In this document: piece by piece, positions 1-7,995 of the stretch | Position numbering within the stretch: the stretch's first letter is position 1 | Layout: each line of letters opens with the position of its first letter | NCBI GenBank assembly: GCA_022710185.1 | Contig: JAKLHK010000021.1 | Location: 1-56,828 of the forward strand | From: Bacteroidota bacterium | GTDB lineage: Bacteria; Bacteroidota; Bacteroidia; Bacteroidales; JAGNHN01 | DNA: 56,828 nt | Direction: 5' to 3' | The notes under the pieces: model-generated | The model's database searches: none | What the model was told of the DNA's origin: nothing | What the model saw: only the letters and a program-made list of their open reading frames with translations | Made by a program: the position numbers and the translations under genes

Positions 1-338
1 CATCAGGCGCGTTGCTGCGTTCTTTGACACTCCCAATGCCCCGGCCACCGCCCCAGAATGAGCGGCTGGGCTTTGCTATGCCCGCATCGCAGCTAAGATG
101 CCCTCGCTGGCCCTCCCGATGGGCCTATAATCGCTGGAAAGCGTTGGCCTGACCCCTGGGAGACCTGATCCAGGATGTTTACCGGGCCCTCCGGAAGATC
201 CCCAAGCGAAGCATTGCCCATAGCGCCTTCGTCCAACCATATTTTATCCTCCGTCGTTTACCGCAAATTTCTTCTTGCATAACTCAGCGGCTTGCCCTAC
301 CTTGCCCTGTGCCCGGACGTCGGATAAATTACTTGTAC
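1..338. other. No supportable gene in first 338 bases
   Basis: I see no convincing open reading frame, RNA gene or repeat here. Short frames exist but are interrupted and have no recognisable product. The end of this stretch adjoins the left edge of the cassette-like insert, where the composition drops to AT-rich. Confidence 0.5.
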
Positions 339-375
339 GTTGTGCACAACCGTAATACGCTCAAGGACAATACAT

Positions 376-405
376 TTGGACTATAACCCATTTTTTGTAT
401 ATTTG
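376..405 (+). promoter_or_regulatory. Promoter for the mntA-hepT pair
   Basis: TTG at 376-378, 19 bases, then TATATTTG at 398-405 match the Bacteroidota pattern TTG-N19-TAnnTTTG. A second -7-like TACATTTG lies at 371-378. The likely start codon is only 4 bases past the -7 element, so the transcript from this promoter would be leaderless or nearly so. Confidence 0.5.
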
Positions 406-409
406 GACA

Positions 410-709
410 ATGAATACCATAGATTACAATATCGACCAGATTAAAGAATTATGCTCTAGACACGGAGTTTCGAGGCTTTTTGTATTTGGGTCGGTACTAA
501 CAGACAGATTCGAAGAAAATAGCGATATAGATTTTTTAGTTGATTTTAAAGGTGTTGATTTATATAATTATGCAGACAATTATTTTGGATTAAAAGATGC
601 TTTAGAAAAGCTTCTTAACAGACAAATTGATTTATTAGAAGAGAAGGCATTAAAAAATCCATATCTTAAAAAATCCATTGATTCATCCAAAAAACTTATT
701 TATGAATAG
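410..709 (+). CDS. mntA: MntA-type nucleotidyltransferase antitoxin
   Basis: A 99-residue minimal nucleotidyltransferase of the MNT family. The catalytic signature GSX10DXD is intact near the N-terminus (GS, ten residues, then DID). Family knowledge: MntA antitoxins neutralise the HepT RNase by adenylylating it. ATG 410 is chosen over an upstream TTG at 395 because it follows the promoter and gives the usual family N-terminus. The stop overlaps the hepT start by 8 bases, the normal coupling for this pair. Codon use is AT-rich, unlike the flanking genes, so it was probably acquired. With its toxin gene broken it may be an orphan antitoxin. Confidence 0.85.
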   Translation: MNTIDYNIDQIKELCSRHGVSRLFVFGSVLTDRFEENSDIDFLVDFKGVDLYNYADNYFGLKDALEKLLNRQIDLLEEKALKNPYLKKSIDSSKKLIYE

Positions 710-1040
710 CGATATAAAGACTTGGCTGTATGATATTTTTCAATCAATTAGATAAATTGAAAGTTATTATGAAAATAAGCCGAAAATCTTTGAAGACTAT
801 GTTTGTGATATTAAGACAAAGAGAGCGATTGAACGTAATCTAGAGATAATTGGAGAAGCGATGAATCGAATAAAAAAATGTGACAAGGATTTTCAAATTC
901 AAAATTCGGAAAAAATAATAGGGACAAGGAATCGAATAATTCACGGATACGATAAGGTAACAGACGATTTAATTTGGAGTATAGTTGTAAATCATATTCC
1001 AAAATTGAAAGTTGAGATAGAAAGATTATTAGAACAATAA
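702..1040 (+). pseudogene. hepT: HepT-type RNase toxin, broken by an in-frame stop
   Basis: From ATG 702 the frame reads MNSDIKTWLYDIFQSIR and then meets TAA at 753-755. The same frame continues open to TAA at 1038-1040. The remainder is clearly HepT/DUF86, with KTKRAIERNLEIIGEAMNRI and the catalytic RX4HXY signature (RNRIIHGY). One base (CAA to TAA, Gln to stop at codon 18) would explain the break, and there is no frameshift. The next in-frame ATG is far inside the domain, so reinitiation is unlikely to give a full toxin. A sequencing error cannot be excluded. The intact antitoxin upstream fits loss of the toxin after acquisition. Confidence 0.85.
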
Positions 1041-1048
1041 TCGGCTGT

Positions 1049-1179
1049 GCACAACACATGCTATACGCCATAGGGGGTTCGTGGGTGTTTTAGCATTTTG
1101 ACTTGTATCAAAGTTTTATCGGTGGATAAGATAGTGCTTCGTTGATTCCCCCTACGGCGCATAGCATTATCCGTTAGCC
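1049..1179 (+). other. attC-like recombination site (imperfect hairpin)
   Basis: GCACAAC (1049-1055) is followed by an inverted repeat: 1058-1077 pairs with 1148-1167 at 18 of 20 positions. GTTAGCC follows at 1173-1179. The order (R''-like box, long imperfect hairpin, GTT box), the roughly 130-base length and the position just 3' of the genes match integron attC sites. The boxes do not fit the RYYYAAC/GTTRRRY consensus perfectly. It could instead be a terminator or another mobile hairpin, but no T-run follows. Confidence 0.5.
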
Positions 1180-1198
1180 TTGAATAACCTTCACTGAA

Positions 1199-1438
1199 AT
1201 GAGCAAAGCAAAGATCCTCTGGCTGGCCCTCTTCCTGGGAGGAAGCGGTCCGGCATTCGCAAAGACAGGGGTTGCAGATGGGGGCTTCGAACTGATGCTG
1301 GCCGTCATCGGCGTACTTCTCTTGCTTGCCGGTTTATTTGCCGGGGTAGAGTACTTGATTAAAGACAGAGGGCATCTTCGCCACAAACTCCGGGTGCTTA
1401 TCAAGAGGAAAAGCCCTCTACACCGGAACGCAGGCTGA
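1199..1438 (+). CDS. Small membrane protein, function unknown
   Basis: A 79-residue protein with a hydrophobic N-terminal segment resembling a signal peptide (cleavage plausible after AFA, about residue 21). A second hydrophobic stretch follows at about 31-50, then a basic tail rich in Lys, Arg and His. The third codon positions are GC-rich like the surrounding chromosome, unlike the cassette just upstream, so it looks native. I do not recognise a family. It is convergent with the T9SS cargo gene downstream, leaving 36 bases between them. Confidence 0.55.
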   Translation: MSKAKILWLALFLGGSGPAFAKTGVADGGFELMLAVIGVLLLLAGLFAGVEYLIKDRGHLRHKLRVLIKRKSPLHRNAG

Positions 1439-1474
1439 CACAAGGAAAACTTCGTCCAATTATCCTGAAGTCCA

Positions 1475-3346
1475 TCAGCGCACCACCATCCTGCGCGTAG
1501 CCTGCTCCTTGCCGCTATGTACTGTATAGAAGTATACCCCTGAACCGGACGGGGGCGCCGGGATCCCCAGGCTGTGCTCCCCGGCAGCCAGCCGTCCCTC
1601 CTGCCCCTGCCAGACCAGGCGCCCCATAAGGTCACGCACTTCCACCCTGACCTCTCCCGCTTCCCGCAGTGCGATGGGCACCCGGGTCAGCCCGGAAAAA
1701 GGATTGGGATAGTTCTGCCCTACCTCCACCCGGGGGGAAGGATGGTTCCCCGTGCCGACCGACATCAGGAAGTCGGTCTTGGGTACGGCAACATACACGA
1801 TGTCGTTCAGCCCTGCCGGATCCATATCGCCCCTCACGCTCAGCCCGGGCTCGGTGTCGTACTGGTACATGAAATGAAGGGAGGCGTCGGAACGGGGGGA
1901 GAGGGAGGGGAAGACGCACTCATGGTAGTTATGCACCAGGCTCCCGGTGATGTCGAAGAGGGTATCCCACCCATAGCCCCCGGCGATTTTGCCGCGGCCG
2001 TATATGTGACGGTAGTTCTGCAATCCATTGCCCGCGCCTTCCCTCACGCCGGAATACAGAAGGAAGAGGTTGTCCTGATCGTCCACATGGATCTGGGGCT
2101 GACTGCTGAGCGACATATAATACAGCCCCAGGGAGGTGGTGGCGGTGCTCACGAAGTCCAGCACCCCGTTCCCGTTCAGGTCCAGCATCCAGGCGATCAG
2201 GTTCCCGCTGGTGTAGAGGGAATCGTCGTTCAGGCTGCTGAGCGGGGGCATGGTCTCGTTCCAGTAGACCAGTCCGTCGGTGAAGGGGAGGTAGGTGGTG
2301 GTGGCATCGGTCAGGTCGGTGTTCAGCACGCGCATCAGGCCGAAGGCCAGGTGGGCGTTCCCGCTATGGTCCAGGGCCACGGCCAGGGAGCCGTCGCAAA
2401 CCCAGGGGGTGTCGGTCACCAGGGTGGTGGTTTCGTTGAAGAAGGGGTAGGGGTGCTGGAACACCACGGTGCGGGTCCAGGTATCCCCTCCGTCCACCGA
2501 TTTCATGAGGATCACGTCGTACCAGTCGTCGCCCATCACGAAGGCCAGGGTGTCGCCCCGGGGTTCGGCCCAGGCGTACTGGTCGCCGCCGAAGGCCCGG
2601 TAATTGGCACTGGTGAGCCCGGTGGGCTGCACATGCAGCTTGTCCCAGGAAGCCCCGGCATTGATGGAGCGGTAGTAGAGCAGGGCCCCGTCGAGGCTGT
2701 TGTACATCGTGCCTGCATTGGCCACGGGGGCGGTGAGGGCGATGAGGTGTATGGTATCCCCGCGCGTGGTCATGCGGGGCCACAGGATATTGGGATTAGT
2801 GCTGGGCCCGGCCAGGGAGAACTGGGTCCAGCTCCCGCTCATGCGTCCCTCCCGTTTGTTGAGGATGAGCCCGCTGCTGGTCCCGGAATGGGCGCATACA
2901 ATCTCCCCGGAATCGCCCAGAGGGGCGTAGGACGGCCAGCCGGTCTTCACCGTTTCAATGCGCGTCAGGGGGAAGGGGGCCCATTGATTGCCAAAGGAAT
3001 AGGTGTAGGCGGTGCCCCGGTCGGGGTAGCTGGCGGCATCGTTGTACCCCATGGTCCAGGTGGCTGCCAGGCTGCCGTTGGGATAGCGGTAGATCCTTTG
3101 CTGGCAGGTGCTGTTGGTCTGCAGGTCGAACTTGGTGTCGCCGATCAGGGTTTCCATGGGCACGTTCACGCTTTTCAGGGGACCTGCCGCCGCTTTCTCT
3201 CCCGGCACCGGGAGGGGGACATCCACGACTTTGGCGCAGAGGTTACGGTTGGGGTTAAGGGGCCGGGCCCTGTGGGTGTTCTGGGCCTGGGGCGCAAGCA
3301 GCAGGAGCAGGCATGCTGCGGCCAGCAGGGGGCGGTGGAGCTTCAT
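1475..3346 (-). CDS. T9SS cargo protein with BNR/Asp-box beta-propeller (paralog A)
   Basis: A 623-residue exported protein. Residues 1-22 form a signal peptide. The middle resembles sialidase-like propellers and carries Asp-box motifs at about 227-236 (SINAGASWDK) and 283-292 (SVDGGDTWTR). The last ~80 residues are a type A T9SS sorting domain: QNYPNPF, then DLMGRLVW, then GVYFYTV and a basic end RRMVVR. Such domains direct secretion across the outer membrane and cell-surface anchoring. It is one of three tandem paralogs that share a block near residue 70 (GDTKFDLQTN here). No catalytic residues could be assigned, and enzymatic activity is not implied. Paralogs B and C lie upstream on the same strand. 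Confidence 0.85.
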   Translation of the reverse strand: MKLHRPLLAAACLLLLLAPQAQNTHRARPLNPNRNLCAKVVDVPLPVPGEKAAAGPLKSVNVPMETLIGDTKFDLQTNSTCQQRIYRYPNGSLAATWTMGYNDAASYPDRGTAYTYSFGNQWAPFPLTRIETVKTGWPSYAPLGDSGEIVCAHSGTSSGLILNKREGRMSGSWTQFSLAGPSTNPNILWPRMTTRGDTIHLIALTAPVANAGTMYNSLDGALLYYRSINAGASWDKLHVQPTGLTSANYRAFGGDQYAWAEPRGDTLAFVMGDDWYDVILMKSVDGGDTWTRTVVFQHPYPFFNETTTLVTDTPWVCDGSLAVALDHSGNAHLAFGLMRVLNTDLTDATTTYLPFTDGLVYWNETMPPLSSLNDDSLYTSGNLIAWMLDLNGNGVLDFVSTATTSLGLYYMSLSSQPQIHVDDQDNLFLLYSGVREGAGNGLQNYRHIYGRGKIAGGYGWDTLFDITGSLVHNYHECVFPSLSPRSDASLHFMYQYDTEPGLSVRGDMDPAGLNDIVYVAVPKTDFLMSVGTGNHPSPRVEVGQNYPNPFSGLTRVPIALREAGEVRVEVRDLMGRLVWQGQEGRLAAGEHSLGIPAPPSGSGVYFYTVHSGKEQATRRMVVR

Positions 3347-3414
3347 GGGATTGCAGGTTCAACGATAACCCCCTAAGATAGTGTATGCGGGGCCGGAAAT
3401 CAAGCCCCCGGGAT

Positions 3415-3456
3415 CAATGCTCAGTGCTCAATGCTCAAGGCTCAGTGCTCATCGTC
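3415..3456. repeat. Heptanucleotide array, unit CAATGCT/CAGTGCT
   Basis: Six consecutive 7-base units: CAATGCT, CAGTGCT, CAATGCT, CAAGGCT, CAGTGCT, CATCGTC. It lies in the 347-base gap between paralogs A and B. The reverse complement of this unit forms the array at 3561-3619, so the two arrays are inverted relative to each other. Confidence 0.85.
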
Positions 3457-3560
3457 AATAATCAACCTGACATTGAGTTCCATCAACCCCACTTATACGT
3501 TGGCTATGTCTTCGCACCGCTTTGGCACGCGGCAAAGACTGGTCCCCAAAGGATCGTCAA

Positions 3561-3619
3561 TCCCTTGTCCCCTGTCCCTTGTCTTTGAGCACTGGGCCTT
3601 GAGCACTGAGCATTGAATT
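3561..3619. repeat. Heptanucleotide array, units TCCCTTG grading into TTGAGCA
   Basis: A 7-base period runs through TCCCTTG, TCCCCTG, TCCCTTG, TCTTTGA, GCACTGG, GCCTTGA, GCACTGA, GCATTGA. The later units are the reverse complement of the array at 3415-3456. The sequence drifts along the array while the 7-base spacing is kept. Confidence 0.8.
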
Positions 3620-3634
3620 TTGTCCTTTGAGGGC

Positions 3635-3668
3635 AAAAAAAACGGGCCCGGTGATGCACCGGAGCCCG
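3635..3668 (-). terminator. Rho-independent terminator of paralog B
   Basis: Read on the minus strand, a GC-rich stem (CGGGCTCCGGTG against CACCGGGCCCG, one bulge) is followed by eight T residues. It lies about 25 bases past the stop codon of the gene at 3694-5559. Confidence 0.85.
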
Positions 3669-3693
3669 CTTCTTTATTCGCAAGAAAAAATCG

Positions 3694-5559
3694 TTACTGA
3701 ACGATCATCTTTTTTGTAACGCTATGATCACCAGCGTGTACTGTGTAGAAGTATACGCCTGATTTCAGGCTGCGTGCATCGATGGTGATGGCGTGGGCAC
3801 CCGGGCTCAGCTTGCCGAGCTCCTGGCTGCTTACCGTTTGGCCGAGCATATTGCTCACGTCCAGGGAGAGGGTGCTGGCGCTGCTCAGGTTCACCACCAC
3901 TTCGGAAGTGCCGCTGAAGGGATTGGGGAAGTTCTGGCTTACCTCGCTGATGGGGCTGGGCCTTTCGCTTATGCCCACCCCGAAGTCGCTCTTGGGAATG
4001 GAGCTGTAAATGATGGAGTTATCGGTGGGGGCGTCCTCATCGCCCCGGATGTGCAGTCCCGGTTCCTCATCGGCCTGATAAATGATGTGGACATTATTGT
4101 CGGTGGAGTAGGCCATGGAGGGGAATACGCATTCGTCGAAGTTGTGGATGATGGAGGCGGTGAGGTGGGTGAAAGGTCCCCATTCCCCGGTGGCGGCGAA
4201 ACGGGCCCTGCCCCAGAGGTGGCGGAACATCTGGATGCCGTTGTCCTTGCCTTCGGTAATTCCTGACCATACCACGTACACATCCCCGTTGGCATCTACG
4301 GTCATGTTGGGCATGGAGTTCAGGCTCATATAGTATAGTCCGAGGGCGTCATCGCCGGCGATGAAGTCGATGGTGTCGTTCTGGTTGATGTCCTGCATCC
4401 AGGCCACCAGGGCGCCACGGGCGTCCACCGAGTCGATGGCGAGAGTATCGAACACCGGGTCACCTTCCTTCCAGTAGGCGATGCCATCGGTATAGGGGAA
4501 GTAGGAGGTGTTGCCATCGGTGAGGTCATCGTTGAGCACGCGCATCAGGCCGAAGGTGACGTGCACGGTTCCGCTGGCGTCCATAGCGATGGCGGTACCC
4601 CCGTCGCATACCCAGGGGGTGTCGAGCACCAGGGTGGTGGGCTCGTCGAACATGGGGTAGGGGTGTTCGAAGATCATGTGCTTGGTCCAGGTGGTGCCCC
4701 CGTCGGTGGACTTCATCACAAAGAGGTCGCTCCAATTGTCGCCGACGATAAAGGCCAGGTTGTTCCCCACGGGTTCGGCCCAGGCGTACTGGTCTCCTCC
4801 GAAGCCTGTGTATTCTGCAGCGGTCATCCCAGGGAGGAGGGCATCGCGGATATCCCAGGTGGCGCCACCGTCTTGTGAGCGGGAGTATAGCAGGGCACCG
4901 TCCATTCCCTGGTAGGTGGTTCCACCATTGGCGACGGGGTCGGTCAGGGCAATGATGTGGACCTTATCGTGGTTGGTGCCTGAGGTCACCATGCGCGGCC
5001 AGTAGAGGTCATTGGTGGCGGGATAGGCGTAGATCGACTGTGTCCAGGTCCCGCTGCCCTTGGTGGTGCGGGTGTTGAAGGCCAGGCCCAGGCCACCGGT
5101 ATGGGCAAGCACGCATTCCCCTGCAGCGCCCCAGGGGGCATAGCTGGGCCAGCCGGTACGGGTAGTGGCTTCGATACGGGTGGTGGGGACGGATCCCCAG
5201 GAGGTCCCGTCGGAGTAGTTGTAGCCCGTTCCGCGGTCCGAGAACGATCCGTCGATCACCCCATAGGTCCAGGTGGCACCCATGGTGCCGTCGGAGAAGC
5301 GGTAGAAACGGTTCTGTACCGAGGTATTGGTCTGGAGGTCATACCTGGTCTCCCCGATCGTTGTTTCACTTGGGGTCAGTTTGGGTTTCACCGAGGGGCT
5401 GACATCGCTGAAGATCCTGGCGGGTTCTTCGGCTATGGCCTTGACCGGGGCCACTCTTTCGATGGTCATCAGGTCAGTGTTGATCCTGGCGCGGCCCTGC
5501 TGGGCCATGATACTGAGTCCCATACCGAGGATCAGGACAAAGAGTAAGGTTCTTTTCAT
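3694..5559 (-). CDS. T9SS cargo protein with BNR/Asp-box beta-propeller (paralog B)
   Basis: A 621-residue exported protein starting MKRTLLFVLILGMGLS. The longer frame adds 27 residues with no signal character that would cover the -7 element, so ATG 5559 is preferred. Asp boxes are visible (SQDGGATWD, STDGGTTWT). The C-terminus is a type A T9SS sorting domain with QNFPNPFSG, NMLGQTV, GVYFYTVHAG and KKMIVQ. It is closely similar to paralog C over the whole length (for example HNFDECVFPS and DEDAPTDNS in both) and less so to A, so B and C are probably the most recent duplicates. Probably surface exposed; ligand unknown. Confidence 0.85.
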   Translation of the reverse strand: MKRTLLFVLILGMGLSIMAQQGRARINTDLMTIERVAPVKAIAEEPARIFSDVSPSVKPKLTPSETTIGETRYDLQTNTSVQNRFYRFSDGTMGATWTYGVIDGSFSDRGTGYNYSDGTSWGSVPTTRIEATTRTGWPSYAPWGAAGECVLAHTGGLGLAFNTRTTKGSGTWTQSIYAYPATNDLYWPRMVTSGTNHDKVHIIALTDPVANGGTTYQGMDGALLYSRSQDGGATWDIRDALLPGMTAAEYTGFGGDQYAWAEPVGNNLAFIVGDNWSDLFVMKSTDGGTTWTKHMIFEHPYPMFDEPTTLVLDTPWVCDGGTAIAMDASGTVHVTFGLMRVLNDDLTDGNTSYFPYTDGIAYWKEGDPVFDTLAIDSVDARGALVAWMQDINQNDTIDFIAGDDALGLYYMSLNSMPNMTVDANGDVYVVWSGITEGKDNGIQMFRHLWGRARFAATGEWGPFTHLTASIIHNFDECVFPSMAYSTDNNVHIIYQADEEPGLHIRGDEDAPTDNSIIYSSIPKSDFGVGISERPSPISEVSQNFPNPFSGTSEVVVNLSSASTLSLDVSNMLGQTVSSQELGKLSPGAHAITIDARSLKSGVYFYTVHAGDHSVTKKMIVQ

Positions 5560-5614
5560 ACGTGGTTGATTTGTTATCCCGGGCCGGGCCCGGACGATAG
5601 TGTTTCCTTCTCTG

Positions 5615-5622
5615 CAAATATA
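5615..5622 (-). promoter_or_regulatory. -7 promoter element of paralog B
   Basis: TATATTTG on the minus strand matches TAnnTTTG exactly and lies 55 bases before the ATG at 5559. No clear TTG -33 element was found. Confidence 0.45.
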
Positions 5623-5656
5623 GGCGTTCTGTCTATTCATTGCCGGGAGAGGGGGA

Positions 5657-5732
5657 TGTTCGTGTTCTATGTTCTGTGTTCTATGTACTATGTACTATGT
5701 TCTATGTTCTTTGTTCCTTGTTCTATGTTGAA
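5657..5732. repeat. Heptanucleotide array, unit TGTTCTA
   Basis: About ten 7-base units in a row (TGTTCTA, TGTTCTG, TGTTCTA, TGTACTA twice, TGTTCTA, TGTTCTT, TGTTCCT, TGTTCTA) upstream of paralog B. Unit variants differ by one or two substitutions and there are no indels inside the run. Confidence 0.9.
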
Positions 5733-5770
5733 CGGGTTTGAGTAATAGGGTAAGGACAACCATTTCCCGC

Positions 5771-5957
<187 letters not shown>

Positions 5958-5980
5958 AAAAAGGCCTCCCGAAGGAGGCC
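5958..5980 (-). terminator. Rho-independent terminator of paralog C
   Basis: On the minus strand GGCCTCC, loop TTCG, GGAGGCC, then five T residues. The UUCG loop is a classic stable tetraloop. It lies about 30 bases past the stop codon of the gene at 6010-7893. Confidence 0.8.
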
Positions 5981-6009
5981 TCTCGCATTATATCTATGAA
6001 GGTAACCGC

Positions 6010-7893
6010 TTACTGAACGATCATCTTCCTGGTGACGGCCTGCTTGCCGGCGCGCACGGTGTAGAAGTAGATGCCGCTGTTCAGGTCGCTGACGTTGAGG
6101 TCAAAGATCTGAGCGCCGGCGGCCACGCGGCCACGGTCGACGTTCATCACGGTCTGGCCGAGCAGGTTGGTCACTTCCAGGCTAAGCTCGGTGGCGCGGT
6201 TGAGGTTGACCACGATGCTGGTCATATCGCTGGCCGGGTTGGGGTAGTTCTGCTGCACCATGCCGATGTTCCTCGGGGTCTCGTTGATACCCACGCCGAA
6301 GTCGGCCTTGGGAACCTTCATCCAGATGAGGCTGTTGTCCGTGGGGGCATCCTCGTCGCCGCGGGTGCTGAGGCCGGGCTCTTCATCAGCCTGGTAGAGC
6401 ACATACACGTTGTTGCCGTCGGTATTGGCGGCGGCGCTGGGGAATACGCACTCATCGAAGTTGTGGATGATGCTGCCGGTCAGGTGGAGGAAATCGCCCC
6501 AGTTCTCGCCCCCGTCGAAGGAAGCGCGGGCCCATAGGTGGCGGAAGTTCTGGATGCCGTTGTCCTTGCCTTCGGTCACGGAGGAGTAGATGAGGTAGAC
6601 CTCATCCCCGTCAACCACGAGTTGGGGCATGCTGCTGACGGCGAGGAAGTAGAGCCCGATGGACTCGGATGTTCCCCCGATGATGTCGATGGTGTCATTG
6701 TCGTTAACATCCTGCCACCAGCCGATCACGCGGCCCTTGGCATCGAGGCTGTCGATGTCCATGCTGGTGATGGGGCCGTCGCCTTCCTTCCAGTATCCGA
6801 CGCCGTCGGTGAAGGGGAAGTAGGAAGTATTGCCATCGGTCAGGTCATCGTTGAGTACGCGCATCAGGCCGAAGGCCACATGAGCATTACCGTTTTCGTC
6901 CAGGGCAACGGCAAGGCCACCGTCGCATACGGAGGGGGTGTCGAGCACCAGCATGGTAGGCTCATCGAACTTGGGGTAGGGGTGTTCGAAAATGATGGTC
7001 TTGGTCCAGGTTTCGCCATTGTCGGTGGATTTTACCAGCGCAAGGTCATACCAGTTGTCGCCATAAACGAAGGCGATGGTGTTTCCGCGGGGCTCGGCCC
7101 AGGCATATCCGTCGCCGCTGAACCCGGTGTAGAGCGAGGAGTCGACACCTGCAGGCTGTACATGCTGTTTGTCCCAGGTAGCTCCACCGTCCTGTGAACG
7201 GTAGTAAAGCAGGGCGCCGTCCATGCCGTTATATATGGTCCCCCCGTTGGCCACAGGCTTGGAGAGGGCAATTATGTGCATGGTGTTGTGGTTGGTGCCT
7301 CCGGTGACCATACGGGGCCACAGCAGGCCGGGGTTGCTGGTGGGGCCGGTGAGGAAGTTCTCGGTCCAGGTTCCGGTGCCCTTGGTAGCGCGGGAGAGCA
7401 CGGCGAGCCCGTTACCCGGGGTGCCGCCGCTGAGGTGGGAAACCACGGCTTCGCCGCCGGTGCCCCAGGGAGCGTAGCTGGGCCAGCCCGTTCTGACTGA
7501 CTCGAGACGTGCAGCGGGGAAGGTGCCCCAACCGGTACCGTCGAAGTAGTTGTACGCTGAGCCACGGTCGGCATAACCGCCGGCATCCTGAATGGCATAG
7601 GTCCAGGTTGCTGCTGCAGTTCCGTCGTCATAGAGGTATACGCGGTTCTGGCAGGCGCTGTTGCTTTGCAGGTCGTAACGGGTTTCTCCCACGGTTTCCT
7701 CGGTCACGGCCGTTCCCGACTTCACGGAGGGATTGTACGGCTTGAGCGGGGCGGCATCCATGTCGGTCACCCCTTGCTTCTTGAGCAGGGAGATGTCCTT
7801 CAGGGCCTTCGGAGTCACCGGACGGGTGTACTGCTGGGCAATCACGGCAAAACTCGCCACCAGGGCGAGGGTGAAGAGTAAGGTTTTCTTCAT
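6010..7893 (-). CDS. T9SS cargo protein with BNR/Asp-box beta-propeller (paralog C)
   Basis: A 627-residue exported protein with signal peptide MKKTLLFTLALVASFAVIAQ. Asp boxes include SQDGGATWDK and STDNGETWTK. The type A T9SS sorting domain ends the protein: QNYPNPASD, NLLGQTVMN, SGIYFYTVRAG, RKMIVQ. Conserved family blocks include GETRYDLQSN, TGWPSYAPWG and AFGLMRVLNDDLTDGNTSY. With its own promoter and terminator it is probably an independent unit, as is paralog B. Function unknown; a surface-displayed propeller is the most the sequence supports. Confidence 0.87.
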   Translation of the reverse strand: MKKTLLFTLALVASFAVIAQQYTRPVTPKALKDISLLKKQGVTDMDAAPLKPYNPSVKSGTAVTEETVGETRYDLQSNSACQNRVYLYDDGTAAATWTYAIQDAGGYADRGSAYNYFDGTGWGTFPAARLESVRTGWPSYAPWGTGGEAVVSHLSGGTPGNGLAVLSRATKGTGTWTENFLTGPTSNPGLLWPRMVTGGTNHNTMHIIALSKPVANGGTIYNGMDGALLYYRSQDGGATWDKQHVQPAGVDSSLYTGFSGDGYAWAEPRGNTIAFVYGDNWYDLALVKSTDNGETWTKTIIFEHPYPKFDEPTMLVLDTPSVCDGGLAVALDENGNAHVAFGLMRVLNDDLTDGNTSYFPFTDGVGYWKEGDGPITSMDIDSLDAKGRVIGWWQDVNDNDTIDIIGGTSESIGLYFLAVSSMPQLVVDGDEVYLIYSSVTEGKDNGIQNFRHLWARASFDGGENWGDFLHLTGSIIHNFDECVFPSAAANTDGNNVYVLYQADEEPGLSTRGDEDAPTDNSLIWMKVPKADFGVGINETPRNIGMVQQNYPNPASDMTSIVVNLNRATELSLEVTNLLGQTVMNVDRGRVAAGAQIFDLNVSDLNSGIYFYTVRAGKQAVTRKMIVQ

Positions 7894-7949
7894 TGCTGAT
7901 AGATTTGGTTAGACAATTATTCGAATAAGGTTCAACATCCGTTAACCCG

Positions 7950-7957
7950 CAAATATA
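7950..7957 (-). promoter_or_regulatory. -7 promoter element of paralog C
   Basis: TATATTTG on the minus strand, 56 bases before the ATG at 7893, exact match to TAnnTTTG and at nearly the same distance as in paralog B. No clear -33 TTG. Confidence 0.45.
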
Positions 7958-7995
7958 CATTTTTTAGCGAAATCGTTCAGGAGGCCGGCCTGCTT

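Larger units (their letters stand above)
340..1173 (+). mobile_element. Integron-type gene cassette carrying mntA and broken hepT (putative)
   Basis: The segment is AT-rich against a GC-rich background and holds one gene pair in one orientation. Its left edge reads GTTGTGC (339-345). After the genes comes GCACAAC (1049-1055), the exact reverse complement, then a long imperfect hairpin and GTT at 1173-1175. If excised as a circle, the last G joined to the first TTGTGC would regenerate a site complementary to GCACAAC, which is the logic of attC cassette ends. No integrase is present in the window. The GTTGTGCACAAC left edge is itself palindromic, which weakens the argument. Function as a cassette is inference. 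Confidence 0.5.

Noticed and set aside
277..345. A second attC site upstream of mntA, using GCATAAC and GTTGTGC
   Set aside because: No inverted repeat could be found between the two boxes.
1574..3376. 600-residue open frame on the plus strand opposite paralog A
   Set aside because: It is Gly/His/Val-rich without a recognisable domain and lies wholly opposite a gene with a signal peptide and T9SS domain; a GC-rich antisense shadow.
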